From: Haloprofundus halophilus
GTDB lineage: Archaea; Halobacteriota; Halobacteria; Halobacteriales; Haloferacaceae
Length of the DNA: 64,000 nucleotides
Reading direction: 5' to 3'
Assembly: GCF_003439925.1 (NCBI RefSeq)
Contig: NZ_QQRR01000001.1
Coordinates: 806,001-870,000 of the forward strand
Both the position numbers and the translations under genes were made by a program. The notes under the pieces were generated by a model, which was not told where the DNA came from, did not search any database, and saw nothing but the letters and a program-made list of their open reading frames with translations. Positions within the stretch are counted from its first letter, which is position 1. Each line of letters begins with the position of its first letter. Positions 15,733-26,037 of the stretch are shown here, piece after piece.

Positions 15733-17718
15733 TCAGTCGTCGCTGACCTTGGCCTCGATGTCGCCGACGATTTCGGGGTTACGCAGCGTCGACGTGTCCC
15801 CGAGTTCGTCTCCGTTGGCGATGTTCTCCAGCAGGCGGCGCATTATCTTGCCCGAACGCGTCTTCGGCAGCTCCGGCGTGAAGACGACCTGTTCGGGTCG
15901 CGCGATGGGGCCGATGGCGTCCTCGACGCCCTCGATGATTCGGCTTCGGAGCTCGTCGTTCTCCTCGTAGCCGTCCTCGGTGATGACGTAGGCGTAGACG
16001 GCCTCGCCCTTCACGTCGTGGCTCCCGCCGACGACAGCGGACTCTGCGACGCCCTCGACGCCGACGATGGCCGACTCGATCTCCATCGTCCCGAGCCGGT
16101 GCCCCGAGACGTTGATGACGTCGTCGACGCGGCCGAGCACGGTGATGTAATCGTCCTCGTCTATCTTCGCGCCGTCTTCGGGGAAGTACACCCAGTGGTC
16201 CTCGTCGGGGTCGGAGTACGCCTCCCAGTACTCGCTGACGAACCGGTCGTCGTTGTTGTACAGCGTCCGGAGCATCCCCGGCCACGGCTTCTGGACCGTG
16301 AGGTAACCCGCGTTCCCGGCGTCGACTTGGTCGCCCTCGGCGTCGACGATGCGCACGTCGACGCCCGGCAGCGCCGGTCCCGCGGAACCGGGTTTCATCT
16401 TCTTGACGCCGGGCAGCGTCGTCACCATCATCCCGCCGGTCTCGGTCTGCCACCACGTGTCGACGACGGGGCACTCCTCGCCGCCGATGTGTTTGTAGTA
16501 CCACTTCCACGCGCGCGGGTTGATGGGTTCGCCCACCGTCCCGAGGAGTCGCAGCGAGGAGAGATCGTGCTCCTCGGGGTACTGGCTGCCCCACTTCATG
16601 AACGCTCGAATCGCCGTCGGCGCGGTGTACAGCTGGTCGCACTCGTACTCCTCGATTATCTCCCAGAGGCGGTCGCGGTCGGGGTAGTCGGGCGTCCCCT
16701 CGTACATCACGGAGGTGGTCCCGAGCGTGAGCGGCCCGTAGACGATGTAGGAGTGGCCGGTGATCCAGCCGATGTCCGCAGAGCAGAAGTAGGTGTCTTC
16801 GGGTTTGATGTCGAGCACCGCCTGCGAGGTCCACGCCGCCCACGCGAGATAGCCGCCCGTGGTGTGTTTGACACCCTTCGGCTGTCCCGTCGTGCCGGAG
16901 GTGTACATCAGGAACAGCATGTCCTCGGCGTCGCGCCGGACGGGGTCGACCTCTGCGCCCTCTTGCTCGCTCACGAGGTCGGCGTAGGCGTGCTGGTCCT
17001 CGTCGAGGTCGTGACCGAAGCCGTCGCCGTCGCGGAGGCGTTCGACGACGACGGTCGTGGTGTCGTGGTCGACGCCGGAGAGACCTTGGTTGGCCTTGTC
17101 GAGGTGGTCGAGGGGGTCGCCGCGGCGGTAGTAGCCGTCGCAGGTGACGAGATACTCGGATTCGGCGGCGTTCATCCGCGTCGCCAGCGCGTCCGCGGAG
17201 AAGCCGGCGAAGACGACCGAGTGCGGCGCGCCGATGCGGGCACACGCCAGCATCGCGATGGGCGCCTCCGGAATCATCGGCATGTAGATAGTGACGACGT
17301 CGTCCTCGCCGACGCCCTCCTCGCGCAGCGCCGCGGCGAACTCGTTTACTTCATTTTGGAGTTCCGCGTAGGTGTAGGTCCGGTTCTCCTCGTCGGTCGG
17401 TTCGCCGATCCATTCGAGGGCGGCCTCGTCGCCGCGGCCGTCCTCGACGTGGCGGTCCACGCAGTTGTAGGAGGCGTTCAGTTTCCCGTCGGTGAACCAC
17501 TTGTAGAACGGTTCGTTCGAGTCGTCGAGCACCTGGTCGTACTGTTCGTACCACTCGACGAGGTCGGCGGCGCCCTCCCAGCACTCCGGCCAGTTCTCCT
17601 CGAACTCCTCGTAGATTCCCGGGTCGGAGACGTTCGCCTGCTCGACGAACGACTCCGGCGGCTCGAACTCCTCCTGCTCGGCGAGACGCGCTTCGAGTTC
17701 TACATTGTCTTCTGTCAT
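15733..17718 (-). CDS. acs: Acetyl-CoA synthetase (AMP-forming), 661 aa
   Basis: This enzyme makes acetyl-CoA from acetate, ATP and CoA. It is full length for the family. Landmarks: N-terminal ACAS domain (WPECWEGAADLVEWYEQYDQ), PHSVVFAGFSADALATRM, P-loop MYTSGTTGQPKG (about residues 270-281), TYFCSADIGWITGHSYIVYG, VDTWWQTETGG, NVSGHRLGTMEIESA and the catalytic, potentially acetylated lysine in PKTRSGKIMRR (near residue 623). It lies directly upstream of the DUF4212/SSS operon on the same strand, with 143 nt between, supporting joint use in acetate uptake and activation. CTCTTATGCC about 30-37 nt upstream of the ATG is a likely promoter element. Confidence 0.96.
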   Translation of the reverse strand: MTEDNVELEARLAEQEEFEPPESFVEQANVSDPGIYEEFEENWPECWEGAADLVEWYEQYDQVLDDSNEPFYKWFTDGKLNASYNCVDRHVEDGRGDEAALEWIGEPTDEENRTYTYAELQNEVNEFAAALREEGVGEDDVVTIYMPMIPEAPIAMLACARIGAPHSVVFAGFSADALATRMNAAESEYLVTCDGYYRRGDPLDHLDKANQGLSGVDHDTTTVVVERLRDGDGFGHDLDEDQHAYADLVSEQEGAEVDPVRRDAEDMLFLMYTSGTTGQPKGVKHTTGGYLAWAAWTSQAVLDIKPEDTYFCSADIGWITGHSYIVYGPLTLGTTSVMYEGTPDYPDRDRLWEIIEEYECDQLYTAPTAIRAFMKWGSQYPEEHDLSSLRLLGTVGEPINPRAWKWYYKHIGGEECPVVDTWWQTETGGMMVTTLPGVKKMKPGSAGPALPGVDVRIVDAEGDQVDAGNAGYLTVQKPWPGMLRTLYNNDDRFVSEYWEAYSDPDEDHWVYFPEDGAKIDEDDYITVLGRVDDVINVSGHRLGTMEIESAIVGVEGVAESAVVGGSHDVKGEAVYAYVITEDGYEENDELRSRIIEGVEDAIGPIARPEQVVFTPELPKTRSGKIMRRLLENIANGDELGDTSTLRNPEIVGDIEAKVSDD

Positions 17719-17890
17719 AGTCCACTGTCACCATCCCACAGCATCGGCATAAGAGTTACCACCGAACGCAGTCTGTGAGGTCACCGACTGCTGTCGGTTT
17801 CGCTCGTTTCGAGCGGGACGTGACAACGTAAAAAGAATCCGCGACGGCGCGAAGACGAGCGCGTTCGAGCATCCCTCGGGAACCGGTTCC

Positions 17891-18033
17891 GCCGTCGGTT
17901 CGTGGTCGGGCGTCACTTCGTCTCCTGTCGGCTCGTCACGCCGTCGGTTCGTGGTCGGGCGTCACGTCGTCTCTTGTCGGCTCGTCACGCCGTCGGTTCG
18001 TGGTCGGGCGTCACGTCGTCTCTTGTCGGCTCG

Positions 18034-18037
<4 letters not shown>
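17891..18037. repeat. Three tandem copies of a 49 bp unit overlapping the mutase stop
   Basis: Units are 17891-17939, 17940-17988 and 17989-18037. The second and third are identical; the first differs at two positions (CTTCG for CGTCG and CTCCT for CTCTT). On the minus strand each begins GTGACGAGCCGAC, and the TGA of the mutase gene (18034-18036) is inside the first unit it meets, so the array begins exactly at the gene's end. Confidence 0.95.
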
Positions 18038-19734
<1,697 letters not shown>

Positions 19735-20014
19735 GGCGTAAAATTTGCCCGATTATTCATAAAGGCTACGAGGTGGAAACTCGCACCTTCAGGTGTGAGC
19801 AGAAGTCGGCAACTCCGAGTCAGACCACCATCGATAGCAGGCTGACCCCCGAGATTGGCGGTGTTCAGATGAGTCACCGAAAGTGGGAACACCTCCAAAG
19901 CTACCTCCAACTCTAGCGACTCAGGTCTTTTGAGTCGTCTTTGGCTAGTCAAGTCGGCAATCCTAATCTGAATACTATTCCTGAGACAACTCCAATGTGT
20001 TATATGTAAACGAC

Positions 20015-20024
20015 CACATATGTG
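20015..20024. promoter_or_regulatory. CACATATGTG palindrome before tnpB
   Basis: A perfect 10 bp palindrome lies between the TATA box (20000-20006) and the ATG at 20027, at the expected transcription start. It could be a binding site for a repressor, perhaps TnpB or a host protein, but may be chance. Confidence 0.25.
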
Positions 20025-20026
20025 AG

Positions 20027-21271
20027 ATGTCGATGGAAGAGAACTCAGCCACTCGGACCGTACCTATCAAACTCGATGTGGCCGAGAATGACGCGGACCT
20101 CCTCCACCAGACTCTGAACCACTTCCTCGACGCCGCCAATTACGTCGTAAACGTAGCGTGGAAACCAGACTGGAAGATTACGAGTAAAAGGGAACTTCAC
20201 AACCTCACCTACTCCAACGTACGCGAGGACTCACCGCTTCCGGCAAACCTCGTGCAAGCCGCACGGAACCGTGCTGCAGAAGCAGTCAACGGCTGTGTCG
20301 AACGGTGGAAAGAAGGCAAGAAAGCCTCCAAGCCACGCTTCACCTCACGGTTCGCCAGCTACGACGCTCGAACTGTCACCGTCAACGACAACCACGCAAC
20401 ACTCGCTACTATCGATGGGCGAGTCGCCGCAAAGTTTGTCTTGCCAGACGAGTCTCGTGACACGCCACACTCGGCGTATTTGTTCAACGACGACTACGAT
20501 GTGAAAGGAGCCACACTCCATTACGATTCGGTTGAGGACTGTTTCTACCTTCATGTGCGGACAAAACCGTGTGTCGAGAACGATAATGCTGATAAAGGTG
20601 ACACCAAGCACGTCTCCGTCCTTGGTGTTGACCTCGGCATTACAAACCTCGCAGTCACTTCAACTGGTACGTTTTGGAGCGGTAGCGAACTCACTCACTG
20701 GCACCGCGAATACGAGAAACGCCGTGGCTCACTCCAACAAACTGGGACTCGATGGGCGCACATCAATGTTCAGCGAGTCGGTCGTAAGCAAACTGGGCGG
20801 TTTGAGCAGTTTCTTCACACCGTCTCTAGCCAACTCGTCGAAGAAGCTCTCAAGAACAAGTGTACTCACATCGTGTTCGAGCAGTTGAGAGGTATTCGAG
20901 AGCGTCTGCCGCATGCGAAAGCAGTCCAGAAGTGGGCGTTTTACAGGTTGTTCGAGAACGTTGTGTACAAGGCCGAATCTGAGGGTCTCGAAGTTGAGCA
21001 GATTAACCCTGCATACACGAGTCAGCGGTGCTCGAAGTGTGGCTTCACCCACGAGGACAATAGGCCAAAGACGAATGGGCAGGATGAGTTCGTGTGTCTG
21101 AAGTGTGGGTACGATGTTCACGCGGACTACAACGCCGCAAAGAATATCGGTCTGAAGTATCTCCGCGATCGGCAAAAGTCTGACCGCGGAGGCGCACCCG
21201 TAGGCGTGCGCTTGAACAGCGGGGTGATGAACGTGAACGGCGAATACTCGCCTACTGTCTTGAGCAGTTAG
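20027..21271 (+). CDS. tnpB: TnpB, RNA-guided RuvC-type endonuclease of an IS1341-like element, 414 aa
   Basis: The RuvC-type catalytic residues are all in place: Asp in GVDLGITNLAVTS, Glu in HIVFEQLRGIRER and Asp in YDVHADYNAAKNIGLKYL. The zinc ribbon is INPAYTSQRCSKCGF plus FVCLKCGY. So the nuclease looks intact. TnpB proteins use an RNA derived from the element's right end to cut the vacated donor site, favouring element retention. The N-terminal part (residues 1-170) is the wedge/REC-like region. The ATG at 20027 is preceded by TTATATG at 20000-20006, and a second ATG follows two codons on. Codon usage is less G/C-ending than in neighbours, a sign of transfer. No tnpA is nearby, so mobility needs help in trans. 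Confidence 0.93.
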   Translation: MSMEENSATRTVPIKLDVAENDADLLHQTLNHFLDAANYVVNVAWKPDWKITSKRELHNLTYSNVREDSPLPANLVQAARNRAAEAVNGCVERWKEGKKASKPRFTSRFASYDARTVTVNDNHATLATIDGRVAAKFVLPDESRDTPHSAYLFNDDYDVKGATLHYDSVEDCFYLHVRTKPCVENDNADKGDTKHVSVLGVDLGITNLAVTSTGTFWSGSELTHWHREYEKRRGSLQQTGTRWAHINVQRVGRKQTGRFEQFLHTVSSQLVEEALKNKCTHIVFEQLRGIRERLPHAKAVQKWAFYRLFENVVYKAESEGLEVEQINPAYTSQRCSKCGFTHEDNRPKTNGQDEFVCLKCGYDVHADYNAAKNIGLKYLRDRQKSDRGGAPVGVRLNSGVMNVNGEYSPTVLSS

Positions 21272-21312
21272 AACGGGAGTCCACGCTGAATGTCACGGCA
21301 TTCACGCCGTGA
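21180..21312 (+). ncRNA. Candidate omega-RNA region at the right end of the tnpB element
   Basis: In IS605-family elements the guide RNA scaffold comes from the 3' end of tnpB and the element's right end, with the guide directly beyond. Here the tnpB end and the following 41 nt contain two hairpins: GCGCAC/GTGCGC (21192-21211) and TCACGGC/GCCGTGA (21293-21312). The guide would begin shortly after 21312. Boundaries are inferred by analogy. Confidence 0.4.
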
Positions 21313-21390
21313 TAGCTTACTAAGGATTCGGGTCTCGGAGGACCGAATCGAGAAGACCTATAACGGACAGCGGCCCCTCGCCGGACGACG

Positions 21391-21627
21391 ATGCAACTCG
21401 CCACGTTGGACGTCTCACTCGGCCTCACGCTCCTCTGTCTGGGAGCGGTCGCCACCGTCGCACCGACTCGTATCGCCTCGCTCCGCGCGCTCCTGTTTCC
21501 CGCCCGGCACCGAAATCCCGACTCCCCGCCGCTCTCGTCGGACGCGGCGCTCGTGAAAGCGCTCGGCGTCACCGTTGCCAGCGTCGGCGGCGCGTTCGCG
21601 CTGCTGGCGCTCACCGTCGGACAGTAG
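21391..21627 (+). CDS. Small two-helix membrane protein, 78 aa
   Basis: Two membrane helices (about residues 7-35, LGLTLLCLGAVATVAPTRIA, and 55-76, LGVTVASVGGAFALLALTV) flank a polar loop with PARHRNPDSPPLSS. CTATAACGG at about 21357-21365 lies 26-34 nt upstream of the ATG, a good TATA box for a leaderless message. Hairpin-forming sequence at 21325-21349 precedes this promoter. Function unknown; it is the first normal G+C gene after the tnpB element. Confidence 0.75.
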   Translation: MQLATLDVSLGLTLLCLGAVATVAPTRIASLRALLFPARHRNPDSPPLSSDAALVKALGVTVASVGGAFALLALTVGQ

Positions 21628-21708
21628 TTTTCGGCCGCCTCCTCGTCACCGCAGACGGCTCTCACGGTTCGGGCGGTTCTCAGAATCGGCAGTCGTACGG
21701 CTTCGATT

Positions 21709-22059
21709 TTACTCGGCGAATCCGGCGGATACGAGCGCGTAGCTCGCCTCGTCCGTCCCGTAAGTCGGCGTGACCTCCTTGCGCGAGGGGTTGTACTCGA
21801 GGAACTCTCGGGCTGCGAGCTTCGGGAGGTGGAGGTGGTGCAGCGAGATGGCGATCTGGTCGGGGTGCGTCGTCTCTCCCGCCTCGGCTTCGCGTCGGTG
21901 AATCTCCTCGGCCAGTTCCCCGACCGCGACCGGACCCGGTTGCGCCGAGAGCGCGTGAATCAGGTGCCGGCGACGAGGACTCGTCAGCGCGTCGAGCAAC
22001 GCTCCGGTCTCTTCGGTTTCGGGCGTTGCGGCGTCTGCTACGACGTCTTGTGAGCTCAT
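21709..22059 (-). CDS. HTH protein of the DUF7344 (ArsR-like) type, 116 aa
   Basis: The core ALLDALTSPRRRHLIHALS, then AEEIHRRE and ISLHHLHLPKLAAREFLEYN, is a winged-helix unit typical of the haloarchaeal DUF7344 family: short cytoplasmic DNA-binding proteins near signalling genes. No ligand-binding domain is visible. The TATA box TTTATATAT lies at 22079-22087, about 20-28 nt upstream, with an inverted repeat (22094-22115) just beyond it that could be an operator. The gene follows the Bat-like regulator on the same strand with 47 nt between, but has its own promoter. Confidence 0.87.
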   Translation of the reverse strand: MSSQDVVADAATPETEETGALLDALTSPRRRHLIHALSAQPGPVAVGELAEEIHRREAEAGETTHPDQIAISLHHLHLPKLAAREFLEYNPSRKEVTPTYGTDEASYALVSAGFAE

Positions 22060-22093
22060 GGCCTATACCGACGAGAGGGATATATAAAGTACG

Positions 22094-22115
22094 ACTACCC
22101 AAATAATCAGGTAGT
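22094..22115. promoter_or_regulatory. Inverted repeat ACTACC-N10-GGTAGT upstream of the DUF7344 TATA box
   Basis: The arms are at 22094-22099 and 22110-22115, in the BRE/upstream position of the promoter at 22079-22087 and overlapping the stop codon of the upstream gene (22107-22109). The right arm extends to AGTACT, imperfectly matched by AGTA on the left. It is a candidate regulator-binding site. Confidence 0.4.
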
Positions 22116-23780
22116 ACTGCCAACCGTAATTTTGTCGAACAGTTTGGAGACGAGTTTCATCTCTCCCGCGCGGATGTGTTGGTGAAACGTCGCCGACGAG
22201 ATTCCGAGCGAGGTCGCCACGTCCTTGCCCGAACTCTCCCGCGGTTGGTCGAAGTAGCCGGCGAGGTACGCCGCCTTCAGGACGTTGCGCTGTCGGTCCG
22301 TCAGATCCGATTCGACGGCGGTGACGAAGTCCTCGTCGGTCAGCGGTCGGCGCTCGACCTGCCGCCGCGAGCGGAGCTGCACGTCGTCGTAGCGTTCGCG
22401 GAGCCCGCGCATGCACGACCCCACGTCGCCGTCCCGCGGTAGCAGTGCGACGGCGGTCGCGCCGCGTTCGTCGACGACGAGCGTGTCGACGGTCGTCCCG
22501 AGGTCCGTCAGCGCCTCGGCGACGGACTCCGTCTCGAACGCCAACTGAACCAGCGTTCCGTCGTCGCCCTCTCGGACGATCCGCTGTCGGACGACCGCCG
22601 ACGAGTCGGCCGCGCGTTCGACGACGTCGTCCCCGTCGCCGTCGAGGACCGTGAAGTACTCGACGGACGGGTCGCTCCCGGTGACCCCCTCCAGTCGCAG
22701 TTCGGCGTCGGCTGCCGCGGCCAGTCCGAGCAGTGCATCGTCGGCGTCGGCGATTCGGAGTTCGATCTCCGTCGCTCCGTTCGTCAGCAGTAGGCGTTTG
22801 CTCTCGACGGCGTTGATGGTGTGACCGATCGTCTGTCCGAGTTCGTCGAGCACCGACTGTTCTTCCTCGTCGAAGGCGTCGGTCTCGCGGGTGTACACCT
22901 CCAACACGCCGTACACCGTGTCGCGATACCTGATCGGCACGCAAGCGAAACCGCGGACGCTGCCGCTGTCGGCCCACTCTCGCCACGCCGCGGCGGTCTC
23001 GTCGTCGAACTCCGTGCCGTCTCCGGGATTCAGTCCGGTCGAGAGCGTCTTCCGGTCGGTGAACGAGCGCCACGCGGCGGTCGCCTGCGACCGGTCGCCG
23101 TTCGTCGTCGGCTGCGGGTCCGGCGGGTCGACGAGGTCGCCGACTTTCGTGCTGACGGTGAGCGCGTCGCGCGTCGCACGCGGCTCACAGATGCGGACGT
23201 AACAGTACGGCCCGGCGTTCGAGAGCCGCGTGCAGACGCGCTCTTCGACCTCGTCGCGACTCTTCGCGCCGACCAGCGCGGCGTTGGCCTCCCGGATGAC
23301 GGAGTTGACGCGGTTGAGCCGGTCGAGACGCTCTCGCTGTTCCCCCAGCGAGGCGGACTGCCGTCGCACGCGTAGCAGCGACTGCAAGCGGCCGCGCAGT
23401 TCCGCTTTCGACACCGGCGTCCGAATCAGGTCGTCGACGCCGGGCGGAAACTGTGCGGTGATCTGTCGCCACACGTCGCCGCCGTTCAGATTCCGCTCGG
23501 GGACGACGAGCAGAAACGGCAGGTGCAGCGGTCCGGCCCGGTCTTTCAACGCGCCGAGCGCCTCGCCGTCTCTCGCCAGCGCCTGCGGGTCGAGGATACA
23601 GAGGTCGACCTCCTCGGGCGGCACGTCCTCGGGCCGAGCGTCGACGATTTCGTGGTCCGAGTCGAGCGTCTCGGCGAGCAGTGACCGGTTCTCGTCGCGA
23701 CTGACCGCGAGCAGAATCCGCGCCCCCTGCTGTCGGGTCGCACCGCTCGCGGACCGTCCGACGAGAAGTCGGTCGGTCAT
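22107..23780 (-). CDS. Bat-like (bacterio-opsin activator) HTH-10 transcription regulator, 557 aa
   Basis: Domain order: a receiver-like domain at about 20-140 (ILLAVSRDENRSLLAETLDS ... VDLCILDPQALARDG ... IRTPVSKAELRGRLQSLL), where the usual phospho-Asp position (CILDPQ) keeps an aspartate; a GAF domain at about 165-315 (GFACVPIRYRDTVYGVLEVY); a bacterio-opsin activator-type domain at about 325-480; and a C-terminal HTH-10 (LTDRQRNVLKAAYLAGYFDQ ... VATSLGISSATFHQHIRAGE). Haloarchaeal Bat proteins control light- or oxygen-linked genes, but no opsin or carotenoid gene is here. It follows the KaiC-like gene by 40 nt on the same strand and is probably co-transcribed, suggesting the ATPase controls it. 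Confidence 0.9.
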   Translation of the reverse strand: MTDRLLVGRSASGATRQQGARILLAVSRDENRSLLAETLDSDHEIVDARPEDVPPEEVDLCILDPQALARDGEALGALKDRAGPLHLPFLLVVPERNLNGGDVWRQITAQFPPGVDDLIRTPVSKAELRGRLQSLLRVRRQSASLGEQRERLDRLNRVNSVIREANAALVGAKSRDEVEERVCTRLSNAGPYCYVRICEPRATRDALTVSTKVGDLVDPPDPQPTTNGDRSQATAAWRSFTDRKTLSTGLNPGDGTEFDDETAAAWREWADSGSVRGFACVPIRYRDTVYGVLEVYTRETDAFDEEEQSVLDELGQTIGHTINAVESKRLLLTNGATEIELRIADADDALLGLAAAADAELRLEGVTGSDPSVEYFTVLDGDGDDVVERAADSSAVVRQRIVREGDDGTLVQLAFETESVAEALTDLGTTVDTLVVDERGATAVALLPRDGDVGSCMRGLRERYDDVQLRSRRQVERRPLTDEDFVTAVESDLTDRQRNVLKAAYLAGYFDQPRESSGKDVATSLGISSATFHQHIRAGEMKLVSKLFDKITVGSTT

Positions 23781-23820
23781 GACCTACTCCGCCCCGCGCG
23801 TCTCCGGTTTCGTTTCCGTC

Positions 23821-25317
23821 TCATGGTTCGGGACCGTCGTTCGGCGTCTCCGGACGGCCGCTGAGGATGCCGCTGAGCCCGGTCAGCGGTTCGCCGATCT
23901 TCACGCCGTACTCGGTGATGCGGAACTCCCGAAGCTGGCGCTCGAAGTCGCTCGTCCGCTTCTTCAGCACACCGACCGCCTTCCGCATCTCTCCGTTCAG
24001 TTCGAGATGCTGGAGGAACAAAATATTATCCGCCAGATAGCTTAAGCCACCCTCGTCGGTCACCTGGAAGTCGCCGGTGATATCCTGCACCTCGTTGATG
24101 AGGATGACCGAAATGCCGCGGTTCTGGAGGTACTTACAGAGCGTGTGGAGGTTGTGCGTGAGCTCGTCGTTCTCCCCGAGGAGCGCGAACTTGTAGCCGA
24201 CGATGCCGTCTATCATCACGATCTCCGCGCCCTTCTCTTCGACCTCCTCGCGCACCCGCTGGTTGAACTCGTCGACGCTCAGCGACAGCGACTCCGTCTC
24301 GTTTATCGAGAGCACGTCCCGGTCGAGCATCTGCTCGATGGGAATGTTGACCGCGTTGCTGCGCTCTCTGAGCGTCCGTTCGTTCTCCTCGAACAGGTAG
24401 ACGACGGACCGCTCGCCGCGTCCGGCGGCCTCTTTCATGAACTGGATGCCCGTCGTCGTCTTCCCGACGCCGGTCGGCCCGGTGATTATCGTCACCGTCC
24501 CCCGCTCGATGCCGCCGTTGAGCAACTGGTCGAGTTCGGGCACGCCCGACGAGATGGTCTCGGACTCGAACTCGTACTCCGACGCCTGCGGGAGTCGGTT
24601 GGAGAACACCTCGATGCCGCCCCGGTCGATGGTGAGCGTGTGCGGGCCGCTCTGGAAGTCCGACCCGCGGAACTTCGTCACCGTCACCGCGCGCCGCTCG
24701 TCGGTCCGTTCGAGGTTGAGCGTCCCGTCGCAGATGAACTGCAGGTCGTCGTCCGGGCGGGACTCGGTCGCCTGCGCGGTGAACAACACGGTCGACCCCT
24801 GGACGTTGAAAAACCGCATCAGCGAGAGGATCTGCTTGCGGAACTGGTAGTCGTCGGGCGCGAGATACCGGAGTTGCGTCAGCGGGTCGATGAACAGACG
24901 GTCGGGGTTCAGTTCTTCGACGCGCGAGGTTATCTCCTCTGTCACCGACCCGCCCTCGACTTCGTCGGGGCTGAAGATGTCGTAGGAGAGGTTCTGCGCG
25001 AAGTACTCCGAGTCGGGACTCAGGTCGAGGAAGTCGACACCGTCCAACTCCACTCCGAGCGACGCCGCGTTCTGTTTGACGTTCTTGGTCGATTCCTCGA
25101 GATTGATGTACAGGACGGACTCGCCCGCGTCGAGCCCCGCACGCAGAAAGTGCATACCGAGAATACTCTTGCCGGCGCCGGGTTCGCCCCGAACCATGTA
25201 GGTTCGGTTCGGAACGAAGCCGCCGCCCAGTACCTTGTCGAGCCCGTCGACGCCCGTCGAGACGCGACCTTCCGCGGACGCGTCCCGCGCGGCGGACTCG
25301 TGATTGGCCTCTTCCAT
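23821..25317 (-). CDS. KaiC-like double RecA-domain ATPase, 498 aa
   Basis: The protein has two KaiC domains. Domain 1 has Walker A GEPGAGKS (about residues 44-51), catalytic glutamates in YINLEEST and Walker B LFIDPLTQ. Domain 2 has Walker A GPTGVGKT (about 280-287), EE in VYLFEENERT and IVMIDGIVGYKF. The C-terminal part ILFLQHLELNGEMRKAVGVL closely follows KaiC CII. At the KaiC autophosphorylation site a serine is kept (Ser426, in GGLSYLADN) while the neighbouring threonine is tyrosine. No KaiA or KaiB gene is near. Such archaeal proteins are signalling ATPases rather than proven clocks. The start at 25317 gives MEEANHES; an ATG three codons earlier is possible. Confidence 0.93.
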   Translation of the reverse strand: MEEANHESAARDASAEGRVSTGVDGLDKVLGGGFVPNRTYMVRGEPGAGKSILGMHFLRAGLDAGESVLYINLEESTKNVKQNAASLGVELDGVDFLDLSPDSEYFAQNLSYDIFSPDEVEGGSVTEEITSRVEELNPDRLFIDPLTQLRYLAPDDYQFRKQILSLMRFFNVQGSTVLFTAQATESRPDDDLQFICDGTLNLERTDERRAVTVTKFRGSDFQSGPHTLTIDRGGIEVFSNRLPQASEYEFESETISSGVPELDQLLNGGIERGTVTIITGPTGVGKTTTGIQFMKEAAGRGERSVVYLFEENERTLRERSNAVNIPIEQMLDRDVLSINETESLSLSVDEFNQRVREEVEEKGAEIVMIDGIVGYKFALLGENDELTHNLHTLCKYLQNRGISVILINEVQDITGDFQVTDEGGLSYLADNILFLQHLELNGEMRKAVGVLKKRTSDFERQLREFRITEYGVKIGEPLTGLSGILSGRPETPNDGPEP

Positions 25318-25404
25318 CGTCCGCAATAGTACGCTGTGGTATTTTTTCGTTGCGGGACGTCGAACTGTCGTCGAATCTGTCCCGACAGTCGCGACGAAAT
25401 CCGG

Positions 25405-26037
25405 CTATCCGAAGTTCTCGACCTTCGCGTCCGCGGGGTCGCCGCCGGCAGCCTCGACGGCGTCGCTGGCCTCCTGGACGAAGTCGGCGAAGCCGTAGAC
25501 GAACACCTGCGCATCGCCGTCGTGGACGTCTGCGACGTGGTCGCCGAGCTCGCCGTCGGTGACGACGACCGTCGCGCCGCGCTCGCGGAGGTCCGCGAGT
25601 CGTTCCTCGTGCGCGGGCGCATCGTCCTTGTAGACGAGTGCGACCGACCCGCCGTCGCGGAGTGCGCGCTCGCCGAGGCCGACGGCCGCGCCGACGCCCG
25701 GTCCGCCGGCGAGGACGACGACGGCGGTTTCGTCCTCGTAGTACTCGTTCCCGAACGGTCCGGAGATGTCGAGTTCGTCGCCCGACTCCAACTCCAGGAG
25801 GTGGCGGCTGAACGGTCCGGCCTCCTCGGGGTCGACGCCGACGGTTATCTCGAACGTGTCGTGGGCGTCGGGCGAAGAGAGCGTGTAGAAGCGCGCGTAC
25901 TCCTCGCCGTCGACGGTGGCCGAGAGTTTGACGAACTGCCCCGGGCGTGCGTCGAACCCGTCGGGCGATTCGAGAACGATAGCGACCGTGTTTGGGCCGA
26001 CCGAGCTGACGTCGGTGACGGCGACGGTTGCGTCCAT
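25405..26037 (-). CDS. Ferredoxin reductase-like FAD/NAD-binding protein, 210 aa
   Basis: This is a stand-alone oxidoreductase module. The FAD-binding barrel includes PGQFVKLSATVDGEEYARFY followed by TLSS, the R-x-Y-[TS]-x-S-S type motif, here R-F-Y-T-L-S-S. The NAD(P)-binding half starts with VVVLAGGPGVGAAVGLGERA and ends with the family signature FVYGFADFV and a C-terminal FG. There is no iron-sulfur domain, so a separate ferredoxin or other partner is needed. The start at 26037 gives MDATVAVTD, the expected first strand. It is divergent from korA, 250 nt away, which could link it to ferredoxin metabolism. Confidence 0.9.
   Translation of the reverse strand: MDATVAVTDVSSVGPNTVAIVLESPDGFDARPGQFVKLSATVDGEEYARFYTLSSPDAHDTFEITVGVDPEEAGPFSRHLLELESGDELDISGPFGNEYYEDETAVVVLAGGPGVGAAVGLGERALRDGGSVALVYKDDAPAHEERLADLRERGATVVVTDGELGDHVADVHDGDAQVFVYGFADFVQEASDAVEAAGGDPADAKVENFG

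Larger units (their letters stand above)
19780..21312 (+). mobile_element. Solitary IS200/IS605-type (IS1341-like) tnpB element
   Basis: The unit has a tnpB gene but no tnpA. Its base composition is visibly lower in G+C than both flanks, in coding and noncoding parts. Candidate subterminal hairpins are 19780-19799 (CTCGCACCT, TC, AGGTGTGAG, one G-T pair), 19917-19937 (CGACTCA, 7 nt, TGAGTCG) on the left and 21293-21312 (TCACGGC, 6 nt, GCCGTGA) on the right. IS605-family elements have such hairpins and no terminal inverted repeats or target duplications, so the exact ends given here are estimates. Confidence 0.65.
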
